DNA of 64,000 nt, taken from NCBI GenBank assembly GCA_963720805.1, contig CAVRGT010000012.1, positions 62,001 to 126,000 on the forward strand, read 5' to 3'. The stretch is from VRUE01 sp963720805. Its GTDB lineage: Bacteria; Actinomycetota; Thermoleophilia; Solirubrobacterales; 70-9. Within the stretch, counting starts at the first letter, position 1, and every line of letters starts with the position of its first letter. The notes beneath the pieces are model-generated. The model searched no databases and was not told the origin of the DNA. It saw only the letters and a program-made list of their open reading frames with translations. Positions 45,909-53,541 of this stretch are shown one piece after another. The position numbers were made by a program, and so were the translations under genes.

Positions 45909-46757
45909 ATGAGGCCCGAGGACTTCTACACGGTGCCGACCCCAGGTCCCTTCGGGGAACTTGACTCCCCAAAGTTCAACCTCGATCTCGTTCGAGGACT
46001 CCGCTCCAGTCCAATCACAGGGCAAGATGATGTTGAGGCTGCGGTCGCCCTTGCTCGCCTCGTCCACGACGACTTGGAAGCGTTCGGGACGGGCGGTGGC
46101 GAGCAGCTGACCGAAACTCAGATGCGCGAATCGTTGCTGGCGCTTCATGCCGTTTTGAAGCGGCTGGGCATGGACCAATTCGTCGTACCGTTTCGGGACT
46201 TCAAGACCTTCAAGAGCTACTGGCTACGAAACAACGGCTACAACTCTTGGCAGGCGCGCCGGGACATCCTGAATGGCATCTTCGAGCCGGTGCATGACGC
46301 CCTGGGAGAGCGTGAGACTGAGGCGCTGTCCTCGACGCTTGCGCAGCCAGTCAGTCCAAGAGGACGCACAGGATGGAGTCGCGTGGACGAGGAAATCGCA
46401 GAGTTGAAGCGCCACTTTGCGAACGCCAGCACGCCCCAGGATTATCGGAACGTTGGCAATGACTGCGTGATCGTCCTTGAGGCCTTGAGTCGCCAGGTCT
46501 ATGACCCTGAGAAGCACCTACGGCCAGGCGAGGAAGAACCTCCGGTCGGAAAGACGAAGCAGCGCATCGAACGTTTCGTTGAAGACGTTGCTTATGGCTC
46601 GGAGGCGACTGCGCTGCGCAGATTGGCCAGGGCGAGCATCGAGTACGCGCAGGAGGTCAAGCATCGAGACGCGGGCAGCAGGAAGGCGGCGGGTATCGCT
46701 GCCGATTCCGTGATTCTTCTGGCGAACCTGCTGCGCCGTCTTGGCGAAGAGGAGTGA
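45909..46757 (+). CDS. Unknown alpha-helical protein
   Basis: From ATG 45909 the product has 282 residues (MRPEDFYTVPTPGPFGELDS). The second half is helical: DCVIVLEALSRQVYDPEKHL, then ARASIEYAQEVKHRDAGSRK and SVILLANLLRRL. The spacing recalls abortive-infection/HEPN-like proteins but no full RxxxxH motif stands out. Base composition is lower in GC than neighbours, a sign of transfer. It starts 63 bp after the IS21 right end. Confidence 0.65.
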   Translation: MRPEDFYTVPTPGPFGELDSPKFNLDLVRGLRSSPITGQDDVEAAVALARLVHDDLEAFGTGGGEQLTETQMRESLLALHAVLKRLGMDQFVVPFRDFKTFKSYWLRNNGYNSWQARRDILNGIFEPVHDALGERETEALSSTLAQPVSPRGRTGWSRVDEEIAELKRHFANASTPQDYRNVGNDCVIVLEALSRQVYDPEKHLRPGEEEPPVGKTKQRIERFVEDVAYGSEATALRRLARASIEYAQEVKHRDAGSRKAAGIAADSVILLANLLRRLGEEE

Positions 46758-46908
46758 CCGAGGTCGTCGCGAGGCCATGGAGTAGCAGTCGTACCCGAAA
46801 CATTGGCCCCGGGGAGGAAATTGCAGCTGACCCCTCGCCAGAGGAGAGATTGCGTCATCCTTGAGAGGCGCATACGCGCCAGGCGGGCTTGGGGAATCAA
46901 AGGATCCA

Positions 46909-47106
46909 ATGTCCCGCGCGAGCGACGAGAGCGAAAGCAGAACCGACCTGGAGGTCGTCTACAGCATCCGAACTGTGTCTCCCGGCCAGCCCGGGTACGA
47001 GACGATTCACGCGCGCCAGGTCAAGGCTGTCGGGCTCTTCCTGCGCCGTCTCGCGATAGCGCGCAGGTCGAAGGAGAACCAGGAGAAGCCGGCGCAGAAA
47101 CGCTGA
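46909..47106 (+). CDS. Possible small protein
   Basis: A 65-residue frame from ATG 46909 (MSRASDESESRTDLEVVYSI, then GYETIHARQVKAVGLFLRRL). Composition is protein-like, but no family is recognised and there is no clear ribosome site. It lies in an otherwise non-coding stretch (46758-47642) that also holds tRNA-like scars and a terminator hairpin. Confidence 0.35.
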   Translation: MSRASDESESRTDLEVVYSIRTVSPGQPGYETIHARQVKAVGLFLRRLAIARRSKENQEKPAQKR

Positions 47107-47127
47107 GCCCTGTCTCAAATTCCTTCA

Positions 47128-47235
47128 GCGGTCGCGGGTTCAAAACCCCCGTGGACGCTGCAGGAAAGTCCATATTTCCAGCGCTTTTCGGGATTTGAGC
47201 TTTCCCTTAGGGGTGGGTTTCGAACCCGCGACGAC
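47128..47235. repeat. Two tRNA T-arm-like scars, opposite strands
   Basis: On the plus strand GCGGTCGCGGGTTCAAAACC then CCCGTGG (about 47128-47155). On the minus strand GTCGCGGGTTCGAAACCCAC then CCCTA (about 47208-47235). Each has a T-loop and pairing T-stem but no rest of a tRNA. They may be old attachment sites. Confidence 0.35.
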
Positions 47236-47252
47236 GAGATCCCAAAAAGCAA

Positions 47253-47276
47253 AAACCCCCTTTTTACAGGGGGTTT
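47253..47276. terminator. Bidirectional terminator hairpin
   Basis: AAACCCCC-TTTTTACA-GGGGGTTT is a perfect 8-bp stem with A-rich and T-rich flanks. Confidence 0.55.
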
Positions 47277-47642
47277 AGGAGACTTGAATCCACGACTCGG
47301 TGAATAGCGGGGGAACGACTCGGCTCCAATAGCGCTCGCGTGGTGCCAGTCGAGTGGGCGGCGGATTTCGGTCCACAAGCGGAAAAGCGGCGGACAAAAT
47401 GATCGGCCTTCGGATCGACTTCGACTGGCTCTCCGGCAGATCGACTTGATTCCGGCGTGCTGACGGAGCTACGGTCGCTGGCGCCAAGACATAAATGGCC
47501 CCGGCGGCGGTGGAACGCCCCGGGGCCTGGCACCGAAGAACAACCCTTCGATGCGCGACCGATTCTCCCAGAGCACTTCGGCGCTCAGGTAGATCGATGG
47601 CTGCTCGCAGCGTCTTCGGTGCCCGACCGAGAGGAGGGCACC

Positions 47643-48056
47643 GTGCCCAGCACCATCTGCACGATCACCAAGGACCACCGCGACGGCCTCTACGAACTGG
47701 TCCGCAACCACCTCGGCGGCATCGGTGATGTCTGGATCGCCCTGGAGGAGAACGAGGACTACGCCACCGCTGAGCGCCTCGGCCTGGAGTTCAGCGAAGA
47801 CTTCCGCCTACTCGAGGATCTCGGCTGGGGTGAGGACGACGGCCGCGACGGCGTCGAGCTGACCATGCCGACCCACGATCTGATGGAACTGCTCCAGCGT
47901 TTGCACGGCGAAGCCGAACGGGTGCTTCTGGAATCGACGACCGAGCGCCGCTCGAAAAAGGAAGACGCCGAGACCAACGAGCTATTCCAGCTCGGCTTCG
48001 ACGCCTGCGAGGAGCTGCTCGCCGATCTCGATCCACGAGTCGGTGATCCGGCATGA
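47643..48056 (+). CDS. Small acidic hypothetical protein
   Basis: GTG 47643 follows a GAGAGGAGGG ribosome site and starts a 137-residue acidic protein (VPSTICTITKDHRDGLYELV, then HLGGIGDVWIALEENEDYAT). Helical and hydrophilic; I do not recognise it. Its stop overlaps the ATG of the next gene (ATGA), so the two are a coupled pair. Frames upstream of this start run through the terminator region and are not credible. Confidence 0.65.
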   Translation: MPSTICTITKDHRDGLYELVRNHLGGIGDVWIALEENEDYATAERLGLEFSEDFRLLEDLGWGEDDGRDGVELTMPTHDLMELLQRLHGEAERVLLESTTERRSKKEDAETNELFQLGFDACEELLADLDPRVGDPA

Positions 48057-48285
48057 CCGCCATCAAGCGCCAGCGCCTACGCCCCGGCGAGCTGGACGCC
48101 CTCGTCCTCGCCTACATGGGCAAGAACGGAGCCGACGGCCCGCTGACCGCGAGCCCATCGCCAAGGGCATCGACCGCTCCTCCGGCGCAGTGGCCAACTG
48201 CCTTCGCCGGCTGACGAAAGCCAAGAAGGTCAAGCAGGCCAAGAAAGCTCCTCGCGCCTACGTCAAGAACGAGACAAGGGCGTGA
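48053..48285 (+). CDS. Small winged-helix-like protein (one frameshift)
   Basis: From ATG 48053 the frame gives LRPGELDALVLAYMGKNGAD then GPLTA, and near 48150 must shift to reach PIAKGIDRSSGAVANCLRRL, ending 48285. Joined, it is a 77-residue winged-helix with a basic tail (KAKKVKQAKKAPRAYVK), likely DNA-binding. One missing base explains the break, so a sequencing error is likely. Translationally coupled to the acidic gene before it. Confidence 0.6.
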
Positions 48286-48296
48286 CAAACGGGGCG

Positions 48297-48399
48297 GGCG
48301 CAATTTCTCGGGGGCCGGGGCGCAGGCCACAGGGAGGATGCGGAGTTTCCTCGTACGCGAGCGCTCCGTACCCTGCCCCGGCCCCCGAGAAATTGCGCC
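48297..48399. repeat. 25-bp perfect inverted repeat with 53-nt structured loop
   Basis: Left arm 48297-48321 (GGCGCAATTTCTCGGGGGCC then GGGGC) is exactly complementary to right arm 48375-48399. The 53-nt loop contains a nested hairpin CGGAG...CTCCG around CTCGTACGCGAG. It lies 11 bp after the winged-helix gene and 70 bp before sce7726. It is too long and too GC-rich, without a T run, for a simple terminator. It could be a structured RNA, a regulatory attenuator or a mobile-element end. Confidence 0.85.
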
Positions 48400-48469
48400 A
48401 CACCGGGAACGAGAAAAAAGTCACGCATCGTACGCGGACAGGATCGGCCCTCCAGCCGTCGAAATCGTC

Positions 48470-49096
48470 ATGCTGAGGAAGATGCGGGATCTAGACATCC
48501 GACTGGCCCTGCACAGCCTGCTACGGGAAGAGCACGAGGGCGATAGGGAGACGCTGATCCTCGACGAGCTCGGGCTCTGTCAAGGCACGGTGCGGGCTGA
48601 CGTCGCGGTGATCAATGGCTCGCTGGCAGGCTTTGAGATCAAGAGCGATAGCGACACGCTTGAACGGCTTCCCCGCCAGGCTGAGATCTACGGGCGGGTA
48701 TTTGACTACGTCACTCTGATCGTTGGCAAGAAGCACGCACGGGGAATCGGCAAGAGGGTTCCACGCTACTGGGGCATCGTCGTTGTGTCTCAAGAAGGAG
48801 GCGAGCTCGTGCTGAGGAGGAGGCGCACTGCAAAACGGAATCGAGGGGTCGACCCCTACGCCGTCGCTCGATTGCTCTGGCGCGATGAGGCGCTGGAGAT
48901 CCTCACGGCCCGAGGGCTCGACGAGGGCCTACGCGGCAAGCCTCGCCGCGTGCTCTGGCAGGCGCTTGCCGTGGGAATGCCAGCCGAAGAGCTGGCGCAG
49001 GAGGTCCGCAAAACGCTCCGGGCTAGGGAAGATTGGCGATCTGATCGACCACGGTCTCGATGTGGTGATTCGTCGCGATCTTCCGCCAAGTCGTAG
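48470..49096 (+). CDS. sce7726-family protein, PD-(D/E)xK-like
   Basis: ATG 48470 starts a 208-residue protein. The nuclease-like core is Asp44 (VRADVAVI), then Glu56 and Lys58 in AGFEIKSDSDTL, a D-x11-ExK spacing of PD-(D/E)xK nucleases. YVTLIVGKKHARGI and RYWGIVVVSQEGG follow. Proteins of this family (sce7726) often lie beside sce7725 proteins, as here, but in convergent orientation with a 74-bp overlap. A DNA-cleaving role is inferred only. Confidence 0.82.
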   Translation: MLRKMRDLDIRLALHSLLREEHEGDRETLILDELGLCQGTVRADVAVINGSLAGFEIKSDSDTLERLPRQAEIYGRVFDYVTLIVGKKHARGIGKRVPRYWGIVVVSQEGGELVLRRRRTAKRNRGVDPYAVARLLWRDEALEILTARGLDEGLRGKPRRVLWQALAVGMPAEELAQEVRKTLRAREDWRSDRPRSRCGDSSRSSAKS

Positions 49097-50102
49097 CACT
49101 CCCAGGACCGCTCTCGCGTTGGGCACAGGCCTCGATCATGCGATCTCCAATCGAAAAGTCCGCACCGCGAAACTCGGGACGACCAATTAGATCTTCGGCG
49201 ATCTCGTGGAACTGCTCGAAGCCGTGGTCGCGTACATTTTTTCGCTTCAAGATCAGCCACTCGGTCGGCGTCGCGTAGCGTACGGCCGCCGACATCTTCA
49301 TCAGCCGGGGGTCGATCTCTTCAGGTTCAGGATGCTGAACCGCGTAGTCACCATACGCAGGACGACGCGGCAGCTCATCGGCACGATTGATCGCTACGGC
49401 TCGCCAAACATCCCAATCAGCCCGCATGATTCGTGCTTCGCCTTGGAGACCACTCAGGTTGAGAGGAAAAGCACCGCCAGCCAGCGTTAGCGACCGCCAT
49501 TGCTCTGCTCTTGGCAAAGCCGAGAGCACAACGCCAGCGGCCATCTCAATCGCTGGAGCCTGGCCTGCATCGAAACCCTTGAAGTCAAGGATCAGATCGA
49601 TCTCCTCAATGGCGACCTTGAGAGTAGAAGCGGTCGCATCGAGCGATCGTGCCAATACCGCGACGCTACGCAGATCTTCAAGCTCGAGGCGCAGGCAAAC
49701 GCCCCTCTGATCCTCAGCTGCAATATCTCGTACGGCCGCCACGTACTCATCCGATCGCGAGACGCCAGCAACCGGGATTGGTTGCGCGCCGATCTCCCGA
49801 AGCGCAGTGAATACGCTCAGAGAAGGGTGGCTGCCGGAGCTCGTAGCATCGTCGGCAATCCAGCCGAGGTCGACGAATAGGGGTCGATCTTTGCCCCAAT
49901 ACCGCTCGACGTTTGCAGCTATCGGGTGGAGATGCGCATCGATCGATTTCGCTGGGGCCTCATTCTCAAAGTCCCAAGGAATCGGCGCAACCTCGATTAG
50001 CGGCGTGATCGAGGCACGAGTGCTATCTCCGAGCCCAGCAAGTGCCGAATACTCCCCAAGGCGACCCTTAAGGATTGGGACGTAATGGTTGTGCTCGGCC
50101 AT
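49023..50102 (-). CDS. sce7725-family / T4 beta-like protein
   Basis: The 359-residue protein opens MAEHNHYVPILKGRLGEYSA and ITPLIEVAPIPWD, the pattern of the sce7725/phage beta-protein family. Later parts include VAIEEIDLILDFKGFDAGQA and AVRYATPTEWLILKRKNVRD. The family is thought to have a TIM-barrel-like fold; its activity is not established. It is read 40 bp downstream of the SIR2 gene in the same direction and converges on sce7726. Confidence 0.85.
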   Translation of the reverse strand: MAEHNHYVPILKGRLGEYSALAGLGDSTRASITPLIEVAPIPWDFENEAPAKSIDAHLHPIAANVERYWGKDRPLFVDLGWIADDATSSGSHPSLSVFTALREIGAQPIPVAGVSRSDEYVAAVRDIAAEDQRGVCLRLELEDLRSVAVLARSLDATASTLKVAIEEIDLILDFKGFDAGQAPAIEMAAGVVLSALPRAEQWRSLTLAGGAFPLNLSGLQGEARIMRADWDVWRAVAINRADELPRRPAYGDYAVQHPEPEEIDPRLMKMSAAVRYATPTEWLILKRKNVRDHGFEQFHEIAEDLIGRPEFRGADFSIGDRMIEACAQRESGPGSATTWRKIATNHHIETVVDQIANLP

Positions 50103-50142
50103 TACGCAAGACCATAGAGTCCCTTGCCGACATCACCACGCA

Positions 50143-51750
50143 CTATTTCCGAGGAGCTGCCCTTGCCCGTCGTTTTGGTCGTCGCTTGGGGCGTTTTGCG
50201 AACTGCAGCCAATCGTAAAGGCAGACCGCCTTGTACCACTGCGTGGTGTAGAAGATCTTCTCGCCCATCTCATCGGGTGGATACTTGAGCAAGAAACGTC
50301 TGAGGGCATCGGGGTCTTGCTTTTTCGCCGGCAACGCCCCTATGTAGATCAGGACATGAAGGGGATCGCTCGCCTCGATGAGATTCTTGAAATCCCCCGC
50401 AGCGTCAACGGCAGCTTCTGCACGCTTCTTGTAGGTCCCGGGAACCTCGAAGTGATCCTGAATGTGATCGACCCGATAAGCAACACGCTTGTCCACTGAG
50501 GCCTCATCTCTCAGGGCACCGTCGTCCTCAAGCAGCCCCGCCTCACGCAGGTACTTATAGATCGGGACATGGATATGGCGACCGATGCTCGGCAGGACTT
50601 CGGTCAGTACCCGGCGTGGATCGAGATCAGTTTTCCCACTCAAAACGTCATCGGCAAGCTGGTTTCGGTCAAGGCCCTTGTAAGAGCGCTGCAATTGCTT
50701 CTCGATCGCCCCGACACCGAGAACTACGTCGACCTCGGCCGCATCTATATCGGCCTCAAGATCCTGAACGAAGAGCTTCCCCTTCGGATCGTTTGTTTTG
50801 ACCAGCTCATAAACCCGCTCCTTGAGCTGACGAAGGACTGGGGCGGGAAAGCGACGCTCAAGCCCGCCTAGAACCTGGAAGAGATCGCCATAGTCCGTGA
50901 CCTTCGCGCTCTGCATTGGAATTGCGAAACCGTCCGTCATAAAGGGGATCGGCTGTAGCGTGCTCGTTTCTTTCGAGTCGTCGACCCACTCGATGAAGAT
51001 CAGCCGATCCTGGAGCTCTGCGATGTTCTCGTTCGTCAACACGGATGCAATCGACCGCAACACGGCGAACACATTGGGGTCAGAGATCGAGTAGCCGAGG
51101 AAGATCACCGGATGCTCAACGAACACGGTGAGCAACTTTGCCGCAAGATATGCGTTTCGCTCGTTGAAGGTCTCATAGTCCTCAGCCGTCAAGACAAGCG
51201 AGTCAGGCGACTCATAACTACCGTGGATCTTGTAGATCTCACCGACCCCTTGCGGATGAGCGAAGAGCATTTGGTCCTGACCGACGAAAACCTCGAATTT
51301 GGGGAAGACATGCTCCAGCAGGGGATCGAAATTGGTCGTGATCACACCGTCCACAACGGCGTTACGGAGCTTGGCCAGCTCATCGGCCATAGCCCCTCGT
51401 TTCGGCAGGGAGTCGAGGCTGTCGGCAAGTTCCCTGGAGATCTCGGCCTTCAGCGCCCACTGCGCCCCACCGGTTTGGCCCTCGAAATAGCCGCGACTGG
51501 CCTCGAAGGCGGGGTCCTTCCACCATCGCTCGTGTAGATCGGCAGCGATCAGACTTGCAATCCGCGGAAAGTCGCCATCAGCGGTCGAGGCGTAGTACTC
51601 ATAAGGCTGACCTGCGAGTTCCGCATATTTGCGCAGCAGGTCCTCCCAGCCATCAAGGCCAAGGTAGCGTCGTGACAGACCCGCCCCGACGAAAAGGAAC
51701 GGTGCCGATAGCCGACCCAGGTGCGCCGTCAAGTCCTCCTTAAAGGCCAT
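50143..51750 (-). CDS. SIR2-domain protein (predicted NADase effector)
   Basis: The 535-residue protein begins with a SIR2 NAD-binding domain: FVGAGLSRRY (GAG at 22-24), ITTNFDPLLEH (138-146), catalytic His176 in YKIHGSYESPDSLVLTAEDY and IFLGYSISDPNVFAVL. The C-terminal 250 residues are a helical region of unknown family with a very basic end (KRPKRRPKRRARAAPRK). Such SIR2 proteins in defence islands deplete NAD+ when triggered (Thoeris, DSR, SIR2-HerA). Here the neighbours are sce7725 downstream and a VapC45-like toxin gene 61 bp upstream. Confidence 0.9.
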   Translation of the reverse strand: MAFKEDLTAHLGRLSAPFLFVGAGLSRRYLGLDGWEDLLRKYAELAGQPYEYYASTADGDFPRIASLIAADLHERWWKDPAFEASRGYFEGQTGGAQWALKAEISRELADSLDSLPKRGAMADELAKLRNAVVDGVITTNFDPLLEHVFPKFEVFVGQDQMLFAHPQGVGEIYKIHGSYESPDSLVLTAEDYETFNERNAYLAAKLLTVFVEHPVIFLGYSISDPNVFAVLRSIASVLTNENIAELQDRLIFIEWVDDSKETSTLQPIPFMTDGFAIPMQSAKVTDYGDLFQVLGGLERRFPAPVLRQLKERVYELVKTNDPKGKLFVQDLEADIDAAEVDVVLGVGAIEKQLQRSYKGLDRNQLADDVLSGKTDLDPRRVLTEVLPSIGRHIHVPIYKYLREAGLLEDDGALRDEASVDKRVAYRVDHIQDHFEVPGTYKKRAEAAVDAAGDFKNLIEASDPLHVLIYIGALPAKKQDPDALRRFLLKYPPDEMGEKIFYTTQWYKAVCLYDWLQFAKRPKRRPKRRARAAPRK

Positions 51751-51811
51751 CGGCCGAGAGGTTATGCGCTCGGCATCGTTGACGGGCGAAACAGTCGATC
51801 TGGTTCAGTGA

Positions 51812-52219
51812 TCACGGCCAGAGGCGCTTCAGCCCCTTCTCGTACACGCCGTAGATATACGGACCGGGCTTGCGGGCCTGGCGGAGGATGCGGTGGCGGT
51901 TCGAGACGAATCTCTCCGTCTGCTCCTCGCCCCGCATGTTGCGGTTGGTCAGGCAGAAGACTCGAACGGCCGCTTTGGTTAGGGCATCGCGCTCGGCGGG
52001 CCGGCGGCGGATCGCGTCGTCCTTCGTGAGGACGATCCAGTCGTTCTCGCCGGCGTCTCGCAGCCACACCTCGTCGGCGAGAAGCTGGCCAGGTTTCTCG
52101 CCGTAGACCTCGGCCATCGAGCGAGCCGAGAGACCGGCAGCGCGCAGGCCCTCGACGATGCTCTTGCCGAGGCTGCGATCGACGAAGAACTCGGCGGGCT
52201 TTTCCTTGGGACGAGACAT
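51812..52219 (-). CDS. VapC45-like PIN toxin
   Basis: A 135-residue protein with PIN-like acidic positions: FFVDRSLGKSIVEGLRAAGL, DEVWLRDAGENDWIVLTKDD and AIRRRPAERDAL. This is the PIN-like group found with DUF433/MerR-type antitoxins (VapBC45). It starts 39 bp after the antitoxin stop, the usual order in this pair. Confidence 0.8.
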   Translation of the reverse strand: MSRPKEKPAEFFVDRSLGKSIVEGLRAAGLSARSMAEVYGEKPGQLLADEVWLRDAGENDWIVLTKDDAIRRRPAERDALTKAAVRVFCLTNRNMRGEEQTERFVSNRHRILRQARKPGPYIYGVYEKGLKRLWP

Positions 52220-52258
52220 CGCCGCGAGCTATATGGCGCGACGTCTCTGCCTCACGAC

Positions 52259-53131
52259 TCAGGCGGCCGTTCGGGTTGCGAGCCGGATCACGTCCTCGAC
52301 CTCATCGGGAGGGACGCTGAAGTCCGTCGCGATCTCCGCCACCGAATCGCCGGCCTGGAACCGGTCGACGAGATCCTCCACGCGAGCGCCGCCGTGGACG
52401 ACAAGGGGAAGGCCGAACGCGACCTTGGGATCGACGACCACCTTGGCGTTGCCATAAGTCGGCAGCCGCACCGAGTCTGCCCAGCCGTCGCCCCCGTAGC
52501 GAATGCGTTTCAGGTAGGCCTTCACCACCTTCGAGAACTGCCACTGCTGAGTGCGAACGACCACGAGATCTCTCACCTCGGGCGCGTCGTGCTTGTTCGC
52601 GTAATCGAAGAGCACCTCGGCTCCGTCGGTGTAAAGACGTTCCGAGGCGAGCGCATGCTCCACGCCAATCTCCTTTTCAAGCACCTCAACGGCCGGGCGG
52701 ATTCGCTGGAGCGGCACCCCTGCCTGTCTGAAGCTCGAAAGGACGAACGCCTCGGCGAAGCCGATGAAGGGAACGGTCGCCTCGCGGCCGTGGGCGGGGA
52801 AGCAGGTGATCAGCGGATGCTTGGCGTCGGGCGGCCGAGCCCAGCGCTGGATGTTCGACTTCGGCACGTCGAGGTAGCCAGCCGTCTCACGCAGCGTGAA
52901 GATGGCACGGGCGATCCGGGGATCGTCGGTCCCCAGGTGGGCCTTCTGTTTCGCGTGGTTCTTGATCTCGAAGCCTTCCTCGGAAGCCGGATTCTGCGCC
53001 TGCGGTTGATCGTAGCGGCGGTCACGGTCGCGCTCGTTCGGGGACGAAGGCCGGAAATCGACGTACATCCCCGCGCATCCCTGCGCATAGCGCTTGACTT
53101 CCTCGGAGCGTCGAGCTACTCGTCGGTGCAT
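52259..53131 (-). CDS. VapB45-like antitoxin with DUF433
   Basis: The core is a MerR-like helix-turn-helix (IARAIFTLRETAGYLDVPKS then NIQRWARPP), the dimer/toxin-binding helix VPLQRIRPAVEVLEKEIGVE and a C-terminal DUF433 (LVVHGGARVEDLVDRFQAGD then SVAEIATDFSVPPDEVEDVI). The first 60 residues in this frame are low-complexity and the true start may be ATG 53068 or later. It should repress its own promoter in the 53132-53541 gap. Confidence 0.8.
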   Translation of the reverse strand: MHRRVARRSEEVKRYAQGCAGMYVDFRPSSPNERDRDRRYDQPQAQNPASEEGFEIKNHAKQKAHLGTDDPRIARAIFTLRETAGYLDVPKSNIQRWARPPDAKHPLITCFPAHGREATVPFIGFAEAFVLSSFRQAGVPLQRIRPAVEVLEKEIGVEHALASERLYTDGAEVLFDYANKHDAPEVRDLVVVRTQQWQFSKVVKAYLKRIRYGGDGWADSVRLPTYGNAKVVVDPKVAFGLPLVVHGGARVEDLVDRFQAGDSVAEIATDFSVPPDEVEDVIRLATRTAA

Positions 53132-53210
53132 GCACTTCTTTCACGCATCGATAACGGAGGTTCGGCGGTGAGTCGGCTCGACTCGAGCTGTCCCGATCTC
53201 GGTCCCGACC

Positions 53211-53239
53211 TTGCCAGTCGCTCAGACCCCGACTGGCAA
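53211..53239. promoter_or_regulatory. Inverted repeat in the divergent intergenic region
   Basis: TTGCCAGTC-11 nt-GACTGGCAA is a perfect 9-bp inverted repeat between the VapB45-like gene and the replication-relaxation gene. The rest of 53132-53541 holds a GATCTC tandem run (53340-53355) and a GGAGGC/GCCTCC hairpin. It may be an operator or part of a transfer/replication origin. Confidence 0.45.
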
Positions 53240-53541
53240 ACGGCCGTTGCGACGATCTCGCATGGTGTCGCGGGATCGAGGCCCCTCCCCCGCGCCCGAC
53301 TCTCCACCCACTCGGTTCGCAGTCAATTGACGGTGGGTCGATCTCGATCTCGATCCGATCGCACTTGGCGCAACCGCAATCGCCTCGGCGCTGGCGACTC
53401 AGCGGCTTCTCTCCTCCGCGCTGGAGGCAGCGCCTCCGCGCCGTTCCGGCGCGCATGGCCCACCATCATCGGAGGCGGGGGCATCGTAGGGACGGCGCGG
53501 CACTCGCCGACAACGGCCATCTCCGACCGACTGGAGTTCAT

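Noticed and set aside
48297..48399. Simple rho-independent terminator or integron attC
   Set aside because: No T run follows the stem, and the arms lack the GTTRRRY/RYYYAAC ends of attC sites.
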